Shown piece after piece: positions 33,115 to 44,000 of a stretch of 64,000 nt of DNA (within the stretch, counting starts at the first letter, position 1; every line of letters starts with the position of its first letter). A program made the translations under genes and the position numbers. The stretch spans positions 310,001 to 374,000 of the forward strand of contig NZ_VOEJ01000004.1 in the NCBI RefSeq assembly GCF_007846085.1. Reading direction: 5' to 3'. Source of the DNA: Mucilaginibacter pallidiroseus (lineage in GTDB: Bacteria > Bacteroidota > Bacteroidia > Sphingobacteriales > Sphingobacteriaceae). Below the pieces are notes generated by a model. It saw only the letters and a list, made by a program, of their open reading frames with translations, was not told the origin of the DNA and searched no databases.

Positions 33115-36100
33115 ATGCAATTTAAACACTTACTCACCTTATGTTTTTTTGCTTTGAGCTGTCTGCTTGTGCAGCCTGCTTTTGCGCAGAACAAAACAAT
33201 TACAGGTAAAGTAACCGACAAGAAAGACGGGCAGCCGTTAATTGGGGTATCTGTAGGTACTGCCGGTGGTGCCGGTACGCTTACTGCTACCGATGGTACT
33301 TTCAGGCTTTCGGTGCCTGCAAACACAACCAGCCTGGTATTATCTTACATCGGTTACAATCGCTTAACAGTAAGCATCGATGGCCGTACATCAATTGATG
33401 TAAGCATGGAATCGGCCAGCACAAACCTTAACGAAGTAGTTGTAATAGGCTACGGTACGCAAAGGGTAAAAGATGCTACAGGTTCCGTATCATCACTGGG
33501 CCAAAAAGACTTTAACAAAGGTGTTATTGCTACGCCAGACCAGTTATTGCAGGGCCGCGTTGCGGGTGTGCAGGTAACGCCATCAAGCGGTGAGCCTGGT
33601 GCAGGTGCACAAATCAACATTCGTGGTGCAGGTTCAATCCGCTCAGGCGATGGCCCCCTATATGTAGTTGACGGTATTCCATTGGATAACGGCGGTACAA
33701 GCGGCGGCTATGGCGTTGGTGCAGGTAGCTCATCTGCCCGTAACCCATTGGCTTTCTTAAACCCGGCCGATATCGAAAACATTTCAATCCTTAAGGATGC
33801 ATCATCTGCCGCTATTTATGGTGCGCGTGGTGCAAACGGTGTAATTTTGATTACTACACGTAAAGGCCGTAAAGGTCAGGGTGTACAGTTTTCATCAAAC
33901 GTAAGCTTGGCTAACCCGGCAAGCCGCTATGATGTGCTTGGCCGCGACCAGTTCCTGGCTGCAGTTGCAGCAGTTGGCGCAAACGCAGGCCCGGTATCTG
34001 CAGGCGGTGTTGATTACGGCGGCGATACAGATTGGCAAAAACAAATTTACCGCACTGCAATCTCACAAAACTATAACGTAGGCTTTGGCGGCGCAGGTAA
34101 TACTGCCAGCTATCGCGCATCTATCGGTTATGATGATCAAAAAGGTATTATTAAAAATACCGGCTTAAAGCGTTTAAATGCACGTATCAACGCTTCAAAA
34201 TCATTTTTTAATGAGCGTTTAAAATTCGATTTGCAATCAACTTACTCAAACGTTAAAAACCAGTACGCGCTTATCACAAATAACGCGGGCTTTAACGGTA
34301 GCCTTGTGGGTGCAGCTATCCAGCTTAACCCAACTGCACCTGTGTTTGACGACCAGGGCCGCTATTTTAACTTAAACGGTTACAATGCGGATGGTTATCC
34401 AAACGGTAACGGTTTCCGTAACCCGGTTTCTTTATTGGATCATATTGATGACCGCGATAACATCAACCGCTACTTAAACAACTTAACCATGACCGTTAAG
34501 CTTCTTGAAGGCTTATCATACAAAGGCAACTTCGGTGCTGATATATCTCGTGGTTTAAGAAAAACTTTCTATGATCCTAAGATTGTGGGTTTCACTGATG
34601 CAATCGGTATCAGACAGGTAAACTACCCATCACCAACCGGTAATGGTACCGCTATTTACCAAAATAACAAACTAACCAACTATACTACTGAGCATACCTT
34701 AAACTATGATAAAAAGTGGAAAGATAACAGCTCATTAACAGTATTGGCAGGTTACTCTTACCAAACATTTAAAAACTTCAACGATAACCAGTTCGGCTTT
34801 AAAACATCACAGCCGGGTGTATTAGTTAAAGATTACAACGACTTCCAGCAACACCTGCCTGTACCGGTGGGCGATAGCTCGAGCTACAAACTGCAATCAT
34901 ATTTTGCACGTGTTAACTACTCAATCAAAGATCGATACATAATCACGGGTACAATTCGCCGTGATGGTTCAAGCCGTTTTGGTGCTAACCACAAGTATGG
35001 TAACTTCCCTGCTGCAGCTGTTAAATGGCGCATCAGCAATGAAGAGTTTATGCCAAAAGGTGGTTTCTTTGACGATTTAAGTTTGAGGATCAACTGGGGT
35101 AAAACAGGTAACCAAGAAATACCTGCTTATGCATCACTTCCGGTTCAGCAAATTATCAACAACTCGGGCGGTACTGCTTACTTGTATCAGCCAAACCCTG
35201 ATTTGAAATGGCAAACCAACACCACCTATGGTGCAGGTATCGACTTCTCGATCATCAAAGGCCGCTTAACAGGTACTGTTGATTACTTTAACAAATCTAT
35301 TCAAGACCTTCTATTCTTCCAGGATATTGCACAACCAACCCTTTCTTCAAGGATTTACAGAAATCTTGATGGTAACGTAATCAACAAAGGTTTAGAGGTA
35401 GGTTTAAACTTTGCAGCAGTACAGGGTAAAGATTTTTCATGGGATATTAACTACAACATGACCTTTATCAAAAATACCTTGTCGAACTTCAAAAACTACA
35501 TCATCACAGGTAACATCGATGGTCAGGGTCTTTCAGGTGCATTTTCACAGTTGATTACTAATGGTGTACCATTGTTTACATTTAACGTGCCTAACTATGC
35601 AGGTTTAGATGCAAACGGTTTTGGTATATATCCTAACGGTTTGGACGTGTCATCACTACAAGGCAGCCCTAACCCTAAATTCACCGCTGGTTTAACCAAC
35701 AACTTTACTTATAAAAACTGGAACTTAAGCTTCTTCCTGAACGCTGCAACCGGTTTCTATATCTATAACAACACCGCAAACGCCTTCTTCTTTAAAGGCA
35801 ACTTGCTAAGTGGCCGTAACGTAACTAAAGATGTTGCTACAAGCAACGAGAACCCGCTTAACTCTGGCGAGGTATCAACCCGTTTCCTTGAAAAAGGTGA
35901 CTTCCTGAGGTTGAGCAATGCTACATTGGGTTATACTTTCCCATTGAAAGAAAGCGTGTTTAAATCGTTACGTTTGTCAGTTACCGGCCAAAACTTGTTC
36001 CTGATTACAAACTACTCAGGTCTTGATCCGGAGATCAACACAGATAAACAAAGAGATCAGGTTGCTTCAAGGGGTATCGATTATACCGCTTATCCTAAAG

Positions 36101-36138
36101 CAAGAATATTTACATTGGGCTTAAATGCAAGTTTTTAA
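33115..36138 (+). CDS. SusC/RagA family TonB-linked outer-membrane transporter
   Basis: A 1007-residue importer. In order: signal peptide ending PAFAQ, a CarboxypepD-reg-like domain (ITGKVTDKKDGQPLIGVSVG) at about 27-100, a TonB-box-like stretch near LNEVVVIGYGTQ, the plug domain with DQLLQGRVAGVQVTPSSGEP and IRGAGSIRSGDGPLYVVDGI plus ILKDASSAAIYGARGANGVI, and a 22-strand barrel ending in Phe (FTLGLNASF). It takes up oligosaccharides or other large nutrients using TonB energy, with the SusD lipoprotein as lid. susD starts 5 bases after the stop. Substrate is not readable; nearby GH65 and GH37 genes hint at alpha-glucosides. Confidence 0.96.
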   Translation: MQFKHLLTLCFFALSCLLVQPAFAQNKTITGKVTDKKDGQPLIGVSVGTAGGAGTLTATDGTFRLSVPANTTSLVLSYIGYNRLTVSIDGRTSIDVSMESASTNLNEVVVIGYGTQRVKDATGSVSSLGQKDFNKGVIATPDQLLQGRVAGVQVTPSSGEPGAGAQINIRGAGSIRSGDGPLYVVDGIPLDNGGTSGGYGVGAGSSSARNPLAFLNPADIENISILKDASSAAIYGARGANGVILITTRKGRKGQGVQFSSNVSLANPASRYDVLGRDQFLAAVAAVGANAGPVSAGGVDYGGDTDWQKQIYRTAISQNYNVGFGGAGNTASYRASIGYDDQKGIIKNTGLKRLNARINASKSFFNERLKFDLQSTYSNVKNQYALITNNAGFNGSLVGAAIQLNPTAPVFDDQGRYFNLNGYNADGYPNGNGFRNPVSLLDHIDDRDNINRYLNNLTMTVKLLEGLSYKGNFGADISRGLRKTFYDPKIVGFTDAIGIRQVNYPSPTGNGTAIYQNNKLTNYTTEHTLNYDKKWKDNSSLTVLAGYSYQTFKNFNDNQFGFKTSQPGVLVKDYNDFQQHLPVPVGDSSSYKLQSYFARVNYSIKDRYIITGTIRRDGSSRFGANHKYGNFPAAAVKWRISNEEFMPKGGFFDDLSLRINWGKTGNQEIPAYASLPVQQIINNSGGTAYLYQPNPDLKWQTNTTYGAGIDFSIIKGRLTGTVDYFNKSIQDLLFFQDIAQPTLSSRIYRNLDGNVINKGLEVGLNFAAVQGKDFSWDINYNMTFIKNTLSNFKNYIITGNIDGQGLSGAFSQLITNGVPLFTFNVPNYAGLDANGFGIYPNGLDVSSLQGSPNPKFTAGLTNNFTYKNWNLSFFLNAATGFYIYNNTANAFFFKGNLLSGRNVTKDVATSNENPLNSGEVSTRFLEKGDFLRLSNATLGYTFPLKESVFKSLRLSVTGQNLFLITNYSGLDPEINTDKQRDQVASRGIDYTAYPKARIFTLGLNASF

Positions 36139-36142
36139 TAAT

Positions 36143-37687
36143 ATGAAAAAGAAAAATATAATCTCGAAGGCGGCCTTATTAAGCTTAGCTTGCATGGCAG
36201 CAATGGGTTGCGCCAAACTGGATGAGAAATTATACGGTTCAAAATCCCTATACGGCGACAACGCCGGCGCCGAGCAATTGGCGGGTGTTTACTCACAATT
36301 ATACGGACAAACCGATCAGGCAAATACGTACGCACTACAGGAGCACTCAACAGATGAAATGATGGGCCCTACACGTGGTACTGACTGGGGTGACTTTGGT
36401 ACCTGGCGCAAGCTGCATACCCACACCTGGACACCGCTGCATAACCAGATCAACGATACCTGGGATCAGCTTAACATTGGTGTGTTCCGTGCTACAAAGG
36501 TATTTGAAGATGCTACTGATGTAAACATCAAAGCGCAAGCAGCATTTTTACGTGCATACTTCATGTTCCAGGTGGTTGACCTTTTTGGCCAGCAGCCAAT
36601 ACGTGATCCTAAAGCACCTGCGTCATCAATACCTACAGTATTAACACGCAGCGAGGCTACAGATTACATCATTAAAGATTTAGAATATGCTGAAACAAAC
36701 CTGCCGGCAACCACAGCTAACATTGGTGTGGCTAATAAAGCTGCTGCACAGGCATTGTTAGCAAAAGTTTACCTAAACCGTGCTGTTTACACATCTGCAA
36801 CAGTGGGTGGTCCGTTCACATTTGCGCAGGCAGATATGAACAAGGTTATTGAGTATGCAAATAAGGTAACAGCTGCAGGTTACACTTTGGAGCCTGCCGG
36901 TAAATACTTCCAGGATTTTGCTTGGGACAACTCTGAGATGTCTAAAGGTAACATCTTTGGTTTTTATAACACCACTACCAGTGCACCGGCATCGGCCAAA
37001 AACCGTTGGAGAATGGAGTTACACTACAACCAGACACCAGATGGTTGGAACGGTTTCACCACACTTGCCGATTTCTACAACTCATTCGAGTCGACAGATG
37101 AGCGCCGTGGTGTTGCTTACCCAGGCTTAACAAACCTTATTGGTTTGAGAGCAGGCTTTGCTGTAGGTCAGCAGTTTGGTCCGGGTGGCAAAGCATTAAC
37201 CCAACGTAGCGGCCAGCCGTTGATCTTTACTCCAGAAGTAAACCTCAACTTTTCTACAGAGGCGCAAGGTATCCGCGTGTTCAAATACTTCCCGCAGCCG
37301 GCTGCTAACGGTACAGTCAACGATGATAACTCATCAAATGACTACGTAATACTACGTTATGCCGATGTTGTGCTTGAAAAAGCAGAAGCTATTTTCCGTG
37401 GCGGTGTTGATCCGCAAGGCCAAACAGCTTTAGCCTTGGTTAACTCGGTACGCACGCCTCGTGGTGTGGCTCCTTTCGGTTCAGTTACCGAAGCTAACCT
37501 GCTTGCAGAGCGTGGCCGTGAGTTGTACTGGGAAGGCTGGAGAAGGAATGACCAGATCCGTTTTGGTAAATTCAATGATCCGGTTGATCAGCGTCCAAAC
37601 GCATCAGACAAAACACGTACACTATACCCGATACCTCAGCGTGCGGTTGATACCAACCCTAACCTGAAACAAAACGCGGGTTACTAA
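36143..37687 (+). CDS. SusD/RagB family nutrient-binding lipoprotein
   Basis: A 514-residue lipoprotein from the ATG at 36143; an earlier in-frame ATG at 36125 would overlap susC and delay the signal. Signal MKKKNIISKAALLSLACMAA with lipobox AAMGC. SusD features: four TPR-like helices (FLRAYFMFQVVDLFGQQPI, AAAQALLAKVYLNRAVY), the C-terminal segment YVILRYADVVLEKAEAIFRG and the classic end RGRELYWEGWRRNDQIRFGK ... LYPIPQRAVDTNPNLKQNAG. It caps the SusC barrel and binds substrate at the cell surface. A hairpin terminator follows the stop. Confidence 0.96.
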   Translation: MKKKNIISKAALLSLACMAAMGCAKLDEKLYGSKSLYGDNAGAEQLAGVYSQLYGQTDQANTYALQEHSTDEMMGPTRGTDWGDFGTWRKLHTHTWTPLHNQINDTWDQLNIGVFRATKVFEDATDVNIKAQAAFLRAYFMFQVVDLFGQQPIRDPKAPASSIPTVLTRSEATDYIIKDLEYAETNLPATTANIGVANKAAAQALLAKVYLNRAVYTSATVGGPFTFAQADMNKVIEYANKVTAAGYTLEPAGKYFQDFAWDNSEMSKGNIFGFYNTTTSAPASAKNRWRMELHYNQTPDGWNGFTTLADFYNSFESTDERRGVAYPGLTNLIGLRAGFAVGQQFGPGGKALTQRSGQPLIFTPEVNLNFSTEAQGIRVFKYFPQPAANGTVNDDNSSNDYVILRYADVVLEKAEAIFRGGVDPQGQTALALVNSVRTPRGVAPFGSVTEANLLAERGRELYWEGWRRNDQIRFGKFNDPVDQRPNASDKTRTLYPIPQRAVDTNPNLKQNAGY

Positions 37688-37727
37688 CCAGGAAACCGGT
37701 TTTCAATTAGTTATATTTGATTTAAGG

Positions 37728-37759
37728 CGTAGCGAAGAAATTCGCTACGTTTGTTTTTT
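37728..37759 (+). terminator. intercistronic terminator after susD
   Basis: Perfect 9-bp stem CGTAGCGAA / TTCGCTACG with a GAAA tetraloop followed by TTTGTTTTTTC. It lies 41 bases after the susD stop and only 12 bases before the start of the next gene, so it should reduce downstream expression relative to susCD. Confidence 0.8.
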
Positions 37760-37771
37760 CTGCTCGGCCTA

Positions 37772-40700
37772 ATGTTTAAAAAATTATTTTTACCCCTACT
37801 AATTTTAACGGCTGCGTGTGCCTCTTGTAATAAAAAAGGCGCTAATGATATATTATTTTCGCTGCAGCAAAATGATACCCTGGGCATTAATTTCATTAAC
37901 CAGCTTAATGACCAGGACCGTACCAATGTATTCACCTTTCGCAACTATTACAACGGCGGCGGTGTAGCCATTGGTGATATCAATAACGATGGTTTAAACG
38001 ATGTGTACCTTACATCCAACCAGGGAGGTAACAAGCTATACCTTAACAAAGGCAACTGGAAGTTTGAGGATATTACTGACAAAGCCGGCGTAAAGGGCAC
38101 CAAGTACTGGAGCACGGGCGTAACCATGGTTGATATCAATGGCGACGGCTGGCTGGATATTTATGTTTGCCATAGCGGCAACATAATTGACCGTAAGGGC
38201 AACGAGCTTTTCATCAACCAGCACAACGGCACTTTTACCGAAGAAGCCGAAAAATATGGGTTGGTAGATAACGGCCTGTCCACACAGGCTATATTTTTTG
38301 ATTATGACAATGACAACGATCTTGATTGCTTCGTCCTGAATAATTCTTTTAAGCCGATTGGTGCTTTTGACTTCAGTAAAAATTTGCGTGCGGTTGTCGA
38401 TACCCTGGGCGGTGCCCGACTGTACCGTAACGATGGCGGGCATTTTACCAATGTGACCCAGCAGGCGGGCATTTTTTCCAGCGATATTGGTTTTGGTTTG
38501 GGCGTTTCTGTAGCCGACCTTAACAATGACGGGTATCCTGACATTTATGTAAGCAACGATTTCTTTGAACGCGACTACCTGTATATCAACCAAAAGAATG
38601 GCACGTTTAAGGAAGATGTCCAATACGAGATGGGCCACCTGAGCCTGGCATCAATGGGGTCGGACATTGCAGATATTAATAACGACGGGCACCCTGACAT
38701 CTTTACCACAGAGATGCTCCCGGAAGGCGATAAACGCCTGAAGCAAATGACATCATTCGAATCATTTGACGTAATTAAACTCAAACAAAACGATGGCTAC
38801 TTTAACCAGTACATGCAAAACTGCCTGCAGCTAAATAACGGCGATGGCAGCTTTTCTGAAATAGCCTTTAGTGCAGGCGTTGCAGCGACCGACTGGAGCT
38901 GGGGGGCCTTGTTTTTTGATATGGATAACGATGGCTGGAAAGACATATTTGTATCAAACGGTATTTATAAAGACCTTACCGATCAGGATTATATAGAGTT
39001 TTTGGGGAATAGGGAAAGCATGGATAAAATTGCTGAAAAACGGTCGTTCGATTACAAGGAGTTTTCTAATAAAATGATCTCGACTCCTACGGTTAACTAC
39101 GCTTTTTTCAATAACCGCAACCTTACATTCACCAATAAGGCTAAAGAGTTTGGGCTGGACAAGCCATCGTTCAGCAACGGTGCAGCCTACGGCGATCTGG
39201 ATGGCGATGGCGATAATGACCTGATTGTAAATAACGTAAACAGCCCGCTATTTATTTATAAAAACAACGCCAATAAATTGGGGAACAATTATATTCAGTT
39301 AAAGCTAACAGGCAGTTCCGCCAATACTTTTGGGGTGGGAACAACGGTAAAGGCTTTCTCAAAAGATAAATCGGTTGTTTATTACCATCAGCCAACACGG
39401 GGTTTTGAAAGTAGTACATCGCCCAATTTGCTCACTATCGGGTTGGGGAAGGTTAATGTTTTAGATTCGCTGCAGGTTATATGGCCGGGCGGCAAATATC
39501 AGGTAATAAAAAACGTAAAGGCTAATAAGGTTTACAGTTACAAAGCGGCAGATGCAACTGCGCAATACAATTACGATTTACCTTCGGCTTCAACGCTATT
39601 TACAGAAACTGCAAGCACTCTATTCGATAACGTGCCCATGCATGTTGAAGACCATTTTATTGATTTTGACAACGAGCGCCTGATGCTGCAAATGCTATCA
39701 ACCGAGAACCCTTATATGGCCAAAGGCGATATCAATGGTGATGGTTTAGATGATTTTTATTTTGGAGGATCAAAGGATACGCCCGCCGCCATATATATCC
39801 AGCAGCAAAACGGTCGCTTTAAGCGCTACATTCCGGAGGATTTTGAAAAGCAGGTTTACCTGGAAAATGCCGGTGCCGTTTTTGGCGACTTTGACGGCGA
39901 CGGCGACCAGGATTTAATTGTTGCGGTCGGCGGCAATGCCGATGAACCTGGCGACCCTATTTACCTGCCACGCTTTTTCGAAAATGATGGTAAGGGCAAC
40001 CTGCACCGCAACCCGCAAAAAAGTATTCGCCTCTCGGTAAACGCCTCAGTTATCGTTGCAGCCGATTATGATAAGGATGGGCACTTGGACTTGTTTTTAG
40101 GCGGTCGCAGTGTACCAAAAACCTATGGCGAGGCACCACAATCGTTTGTGTTACATAACGACGGCAAAGGCAACTTTACCGATGTATCTGCAAAGGTATT
40201 TGGAGCAGATAATAAATTAGGTATGGTGACTGCCGCCCAATGGGCCGATCTGGACAACAATGGCTACCCCGACCTTGTTGTGGCCGGCAACTGGATGGGC
40301 ATCAAGGTCTATAAAAATAACAAAGGCAGCTTTACCGAAGACAAACAGCTTGATAATTACAAAGGCTGGTGGAGCGCCCTGCAAGTTGCAGATATAAATG
40401 CCGACGGCAAACTGGATATAGTTGCGGGCAACATTGGGCAGAACATCAAGTTTAAAGCATCTGCAACACAGCCTATGAAGTTATATGTTAAGGACTTTGA
40501 TAACAATGGCACCAAAGAGTGCATTACATCAATGTATAAGAACGATAGCATAGCCTATGTTTTCCACATGAAGCCTGATTTGGTAGGGCAGATGCCTTTG
40601 CTGAAAAAGAAATACCTGAAATATGCTGACTACGCGGGTAAACCCTTCGACCAGGTTTTTGATGCCGATGCGCTTAAAGGTGCCGAAGTACATGAAATGA

Positions 40701-41071
40701 ATTACTTGTCGTCGGCAGTATTTATTGCGGGGGCGGGCGGCAAGTTTAACGTTAAGCCTTTGCCTTACAATGCGCAGCTATCAAATGTGGGTACCATCTT
40801 AATTGATGATATCGACAATAGCGGCAAACCATCCATAATTTTAGGAGGAAACTTTTACGGCTTTAAGCCCGAAGTAGGGCGTTTAGATGCCAGCTATGGC
40901 CAAATTTATAAATATACTGACAAAGGATTTACGTATCTTCCACCGTCAAAAACCGGTATTAAACTAACGGGGCAAATACGCTCGTCATTGATGATTAAAA
41001 ACCGTCAGCAACAAAAGTATTACCTTTTTGGCGTTAATGACGATAAGCTAAAAGCTTACAAGCTACGTTAA
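37772..41071 (+). CDS. VCBS/FG-GAP repeat lipoprotein with UnbV/ASPIC domain (CRTAC1-like), first
   Basis: A 1099-residue lipoprotein. The ATG at 37772 opens a signal with Cys-rich lipobox (LILTAACASC, then NKKG); a TTG at 37751 lies in the terminator T-run and is rejected. About ten FG-GAP/VCBS blades with Ca2+-type loops follow (DINNDGLNDVYL, DLNNDGYPDIYVSNDFFERD, DLDGDGDNDLIVNN, DYDKDGHLDLFLGG), which form beta-propellers. An UnbV/ASPIC segment lies near 515-595 (GVGTTVKAFSKDKSVVYYHQ ... VIWPGGKY), splitting two propellers. Such proteins are thought to bind glycans or proteins at the surface; catalytic activity is not known. The next gene is a full-length paralogue. Confidence 0.92.
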   Translation: MFKKLFLPLLILTAACASCNKKGANDILFSLQQNDTLGINFINQLNDQDRTNVFTFRNYYNGGGVAIGDINNDGLNDVYLTSNQGGNKLYLNKGNWKFEDITDKAGVKGTKYWSTGVTMVDINGDGWLDIYVCHSGNIIDRKGNELFINQHNGTFTEEAEKYGLVDNGLSTQAIFFDYDNDNDLDCFVLNNSFKPIGAFDFSKNLRAVVDTLGGARLYRNDGGHFTNVTQQAGIFSSDIGFGLGVSVADLNNDGYPDIYVSNDFFERDYLYINQKNGTFKEDVQYEMGHLSLASMGSDIADINNDGHPDIFTTEMLPEGDKRLKQMTSFESFDVIKLKQNDGYFNQYMQNCLQLNNGDGSFSEIAFSAGVAATDWSWGALFFDMDNDGWKDIFVSNGIYKDLTDQDYIEFLGNRESMDKIAEKRSFDYKEFSNKMISTPTVNYAFFNNRNLTFTNKAKEFGLDKPSFSNGAAYGDLDGDGDNDLIVNNVNSPLFIYKNNANKLGNNYIQLKLTGSSANTFGVGTTVKAFSKDKSVVYYHQPTRGFESSTSPNLLTIGLGKVNVLDSLQVIWPGGKYQVIKNVKANKVYSYKAADATAQYNYDLPSASTLFTETASTLFDNVPMHVEDHFIDFDNERLMLQMLSTENPYMAKGDINGDGLDDFYFGGSKDTPAAIYIQQQNGRFKRYIPEDFEKQVYLENAGAVFGDFDGDGDQDLIVAVGGNADEPGDPIYLPRFFENDGKGNLHRNPQKSIRLSVNASVIVAADYDKDGHLDLFLGGRSVPKTYGEAPQSFVLHNDGKGNFTDVSAKVFGADNKLGMVTAAQWADLDNNGYPDLVVAGNWMGIKVYKNNKGSFTEDKQLDNYKGWWSALQVADINADGKLDIVAGNIGQNIKFKASATQPMKLYVKDFDNNGTKECITSMYKNDSIAYVFHMKPDLVGQMPLLKKKYLKYADYAGKPFDQVFDADALKGAEVHEMNYLSSAVFIAGAGGKFNVKPLPYNAQLSNVGTILIDDIDNSGKPSIILGGNFYGFKPEVGRLDASYGQIYKYTDKGFTYLPPSKTGIKLTGQIRSSLMIKNRQQQKYYLFGVNDDKLKAYKLR

Positions 41072-41081
41072 GCTGTAACCA

Positions 41082-44000
41082 ATGTACAAACTTACTTCAC
41101 ACCCATATAAGCAACTTGTTGTTTGCATTGCCGCCTTGCTATGCATAACCGTTTCATGCAAAAGCAAAAAAACGGGCGAAGGCATATTTAAGATCCTTCC
41201 TGCGTCAGAAAGCAATGTTGATTTTGTGAACCGCAGCCTGCCAACAGACTCGGTTAACATACTCGATTACCTATATTTTTACAATGGTGGCGGCGTTGCT
41301 ACTGCCGATTTTAATAATGACGGCCTAGAGGATATCTATTTCGTATCTAACCAGGAGAGTAATAAGCTTTACATTAATAAAGGCAACTTAAAGTTTGAAG
41401 ATATCACGAAAAAGGCTGGCCTATCTGGGGCGGGAAACTGGAAAACGGGTGTTACCGTGGTAGACATTAACGGGGACGGCTTTAAGGATATTTACCTTTG
41501 TGTAGTATCAAACTATAAAGGTTTCAAGGGTAAAAATCAGCTTTATATTAATAACGGCGACCTTACGTTTACCGAATCGGCTGCGCAATACGGGTTGGAC
41601 TTTGCGGGTTTTTCTACCCAGGCATCATTTTTTGACTATGATAAGGATGGCGACCTGGATATGTTTTTGCTAACTTCATCCGTACACAGTAACGATACCT
41701 ACGGCGACTCCACGCTTCGTTTTAAAGAAAGCCACGATGCCGGCGACCATCTTTTCCGTAACGATAACGGCAAATTTACTGATGTTACCAAAGGGTCGGG
41801 TATTTATTCGGCACCAATTGGCTACGGCCTTGGCGTTAGCGTGGGCGACCTTAATAATGATGGCTGGGACGATATATACGTAAGTAACGATTTTTTTGAG
41901 CAGGATTATTACTACATCAATCAGCAAAATGGCACGTTTAAAGAAGAAATAAAAACGGCGTTTGGCCATACCAGCTTATTCTCGATGGGGAACACTCTTG
42001 CCGATGTTAATAAGGATGGCTATGTGGACGTAATAAGCACCGATATGCTTCCCGAGGATATGAAAGCGCTTAAATCTACCATTAACGATGAGCCGCTCGA
42101 CATATACAACCAGGAAGTAAGCGTAGGTTACTATTACCAATACTCAAAAAACAGCCTGCAGTTAAACGTTGGTAATGGGCGTAAGTTTGTTGATATCAGC
42201 CTGTATTCAGGCATGTCGGCAACAGACTGGACATGGTCGCCCCTTGTGCATGACTTTGATATGGACGGACGCAAGGACATGTTTTTTTCGAACGGTATAA
42301 AACGCAGGCTCAATGATATGGATTACCTGAAGTACCTGGGCGACCCTAACGTGGTGAAGGACTTTAAAACAAGCCGCTTTTTTGATAAAGAGAAAATAAA
42401 CCTGATGCCCGAAGGATCGGTGCATAATTATTTGTACCGTGGCGGCGACAAGCTGAAATTTGATGATGTATCTGCCGGAAATGACATGGTCGACAATTCG
42501 ATTTCTTCCGGAGCAGTAGCTGTCGACCTTGATAACGACGGCGACTTGGAGCTGGTTACCAACAACATGGATGCACCAGCTTTCATCTACCGCAACATGA
42601 CTATGGAGAATGCGGCAAAAGATAAAAAGCCATCTTTCCTTAAGTTTAAGGCGAAGTATACAAAGGCAAACCCCGATGGTATTGGCGCTAAGTTCTTTAT
42701 GCGCTCGGCACAACAGGTAGATCATCAGGAAATACAAACAAGCACCGCTTATGCAAGCACGCAGGGCACAACTTTAAACTTTACATTTTTACCCGGCGAT
42801 AAGCCTGTGGAATTGATGGTGCTATGGCCCGATAACAGTTATCAACTGATTAAGGATTTCAAGATAAACGGCTTAAATACCATTAAGTACGATGCTTCAC
42901 AGGCAAAAACGGCTGAAAATGTTACCAATTTAGTAAGCAACTATATCAAAGACGCACGTGAATTTAATTACTTGCCGGTAGACGCAAAAGTATTAGCTAC
43001 GCAGGCCGTTTTTGAAACGCCCGATTTCAACTTTTATAATCTTTTACCACATAGCTACCTGCCACATACACCTGCCATTGCGGTTGCCGACGTAAATAAG
43101 GACGGAATTGACGACATATATGTTGGAGGCATTGCAGGAGAGGAAAAATACATCTTAGCCGGTAGTGCTGATGGTAATTTTAAAAAAGTAGCTGTAAAAG
43201 GTTTTGATGCATATAAGGACTATGGTGATACCGAGGCCCAATGGGCCGATGTAAATGCCGACGGCATGCCCGATTTAATAGTGCTTACAGCCAACCATCC
43301 TTTTATTGATGCTAAGAAGCGCCAGCAACCAAGGTTGTACATTAACAAAGGCAATTTTGAATTTGAATATAGAGCTTTACCTGCGTTACCTATACAGGTG
43401 GCCAAAGTATTTGCCTATGATTTTGATGGCGACGGTAAGCAGGATTTTTTCATGAATGGTGCGCTTTCCTTCCAAGATTATACCGCAGCCCCGGCATCTG
43501 TTGTGCTGCTTAATAAAGGAAACGGAGATTTCGCCGCTGCAAATAGCAAACGCTTTAGCGCCCTTACCGATATCAAATTCATCAACAGCATATCAGCGCA
43601 GGATATCGACCGTGATGGCACCCCTGACCTGATCGTAGCCGCCGAGTGGCAGCCGTTACAGATATTATTAAACAAAAATAAAAACCTTACAAAGCTTTCA
43701 TCGGCGGTGTTAGACAAAGCCAGCGGCTGGTGGCAATGTGCAATAGTTACCGACGTTGACGGTGACGGCAAAGCCGACCTTGTAGCGGGTAACTGGGGGC
43801 TGAATAATAAATACAACGTAACCGCTACGCAACCGCTTTATGCATACAATAACGACGTTGATAAAGACGGTAAGAACGACCTGATATTATCATACTTTTA
43901 CAAAGAGAAGTATTACCCTTTCCGACCGAAGAATGATTTGGAACAGGAATTGCCTATTCTGAAAAAGGAATTTTTGAGCTTCCAGAAAATGGCTGATAAA

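Noticed and set aside
38036-38638. Minus-strand open frame of 200 codons inside the first VCBS gene
   Set aside because: It arises from the repeated Asp/Asn-rich calcium loops read backwards, giving Val/Ile-rich nonsense.
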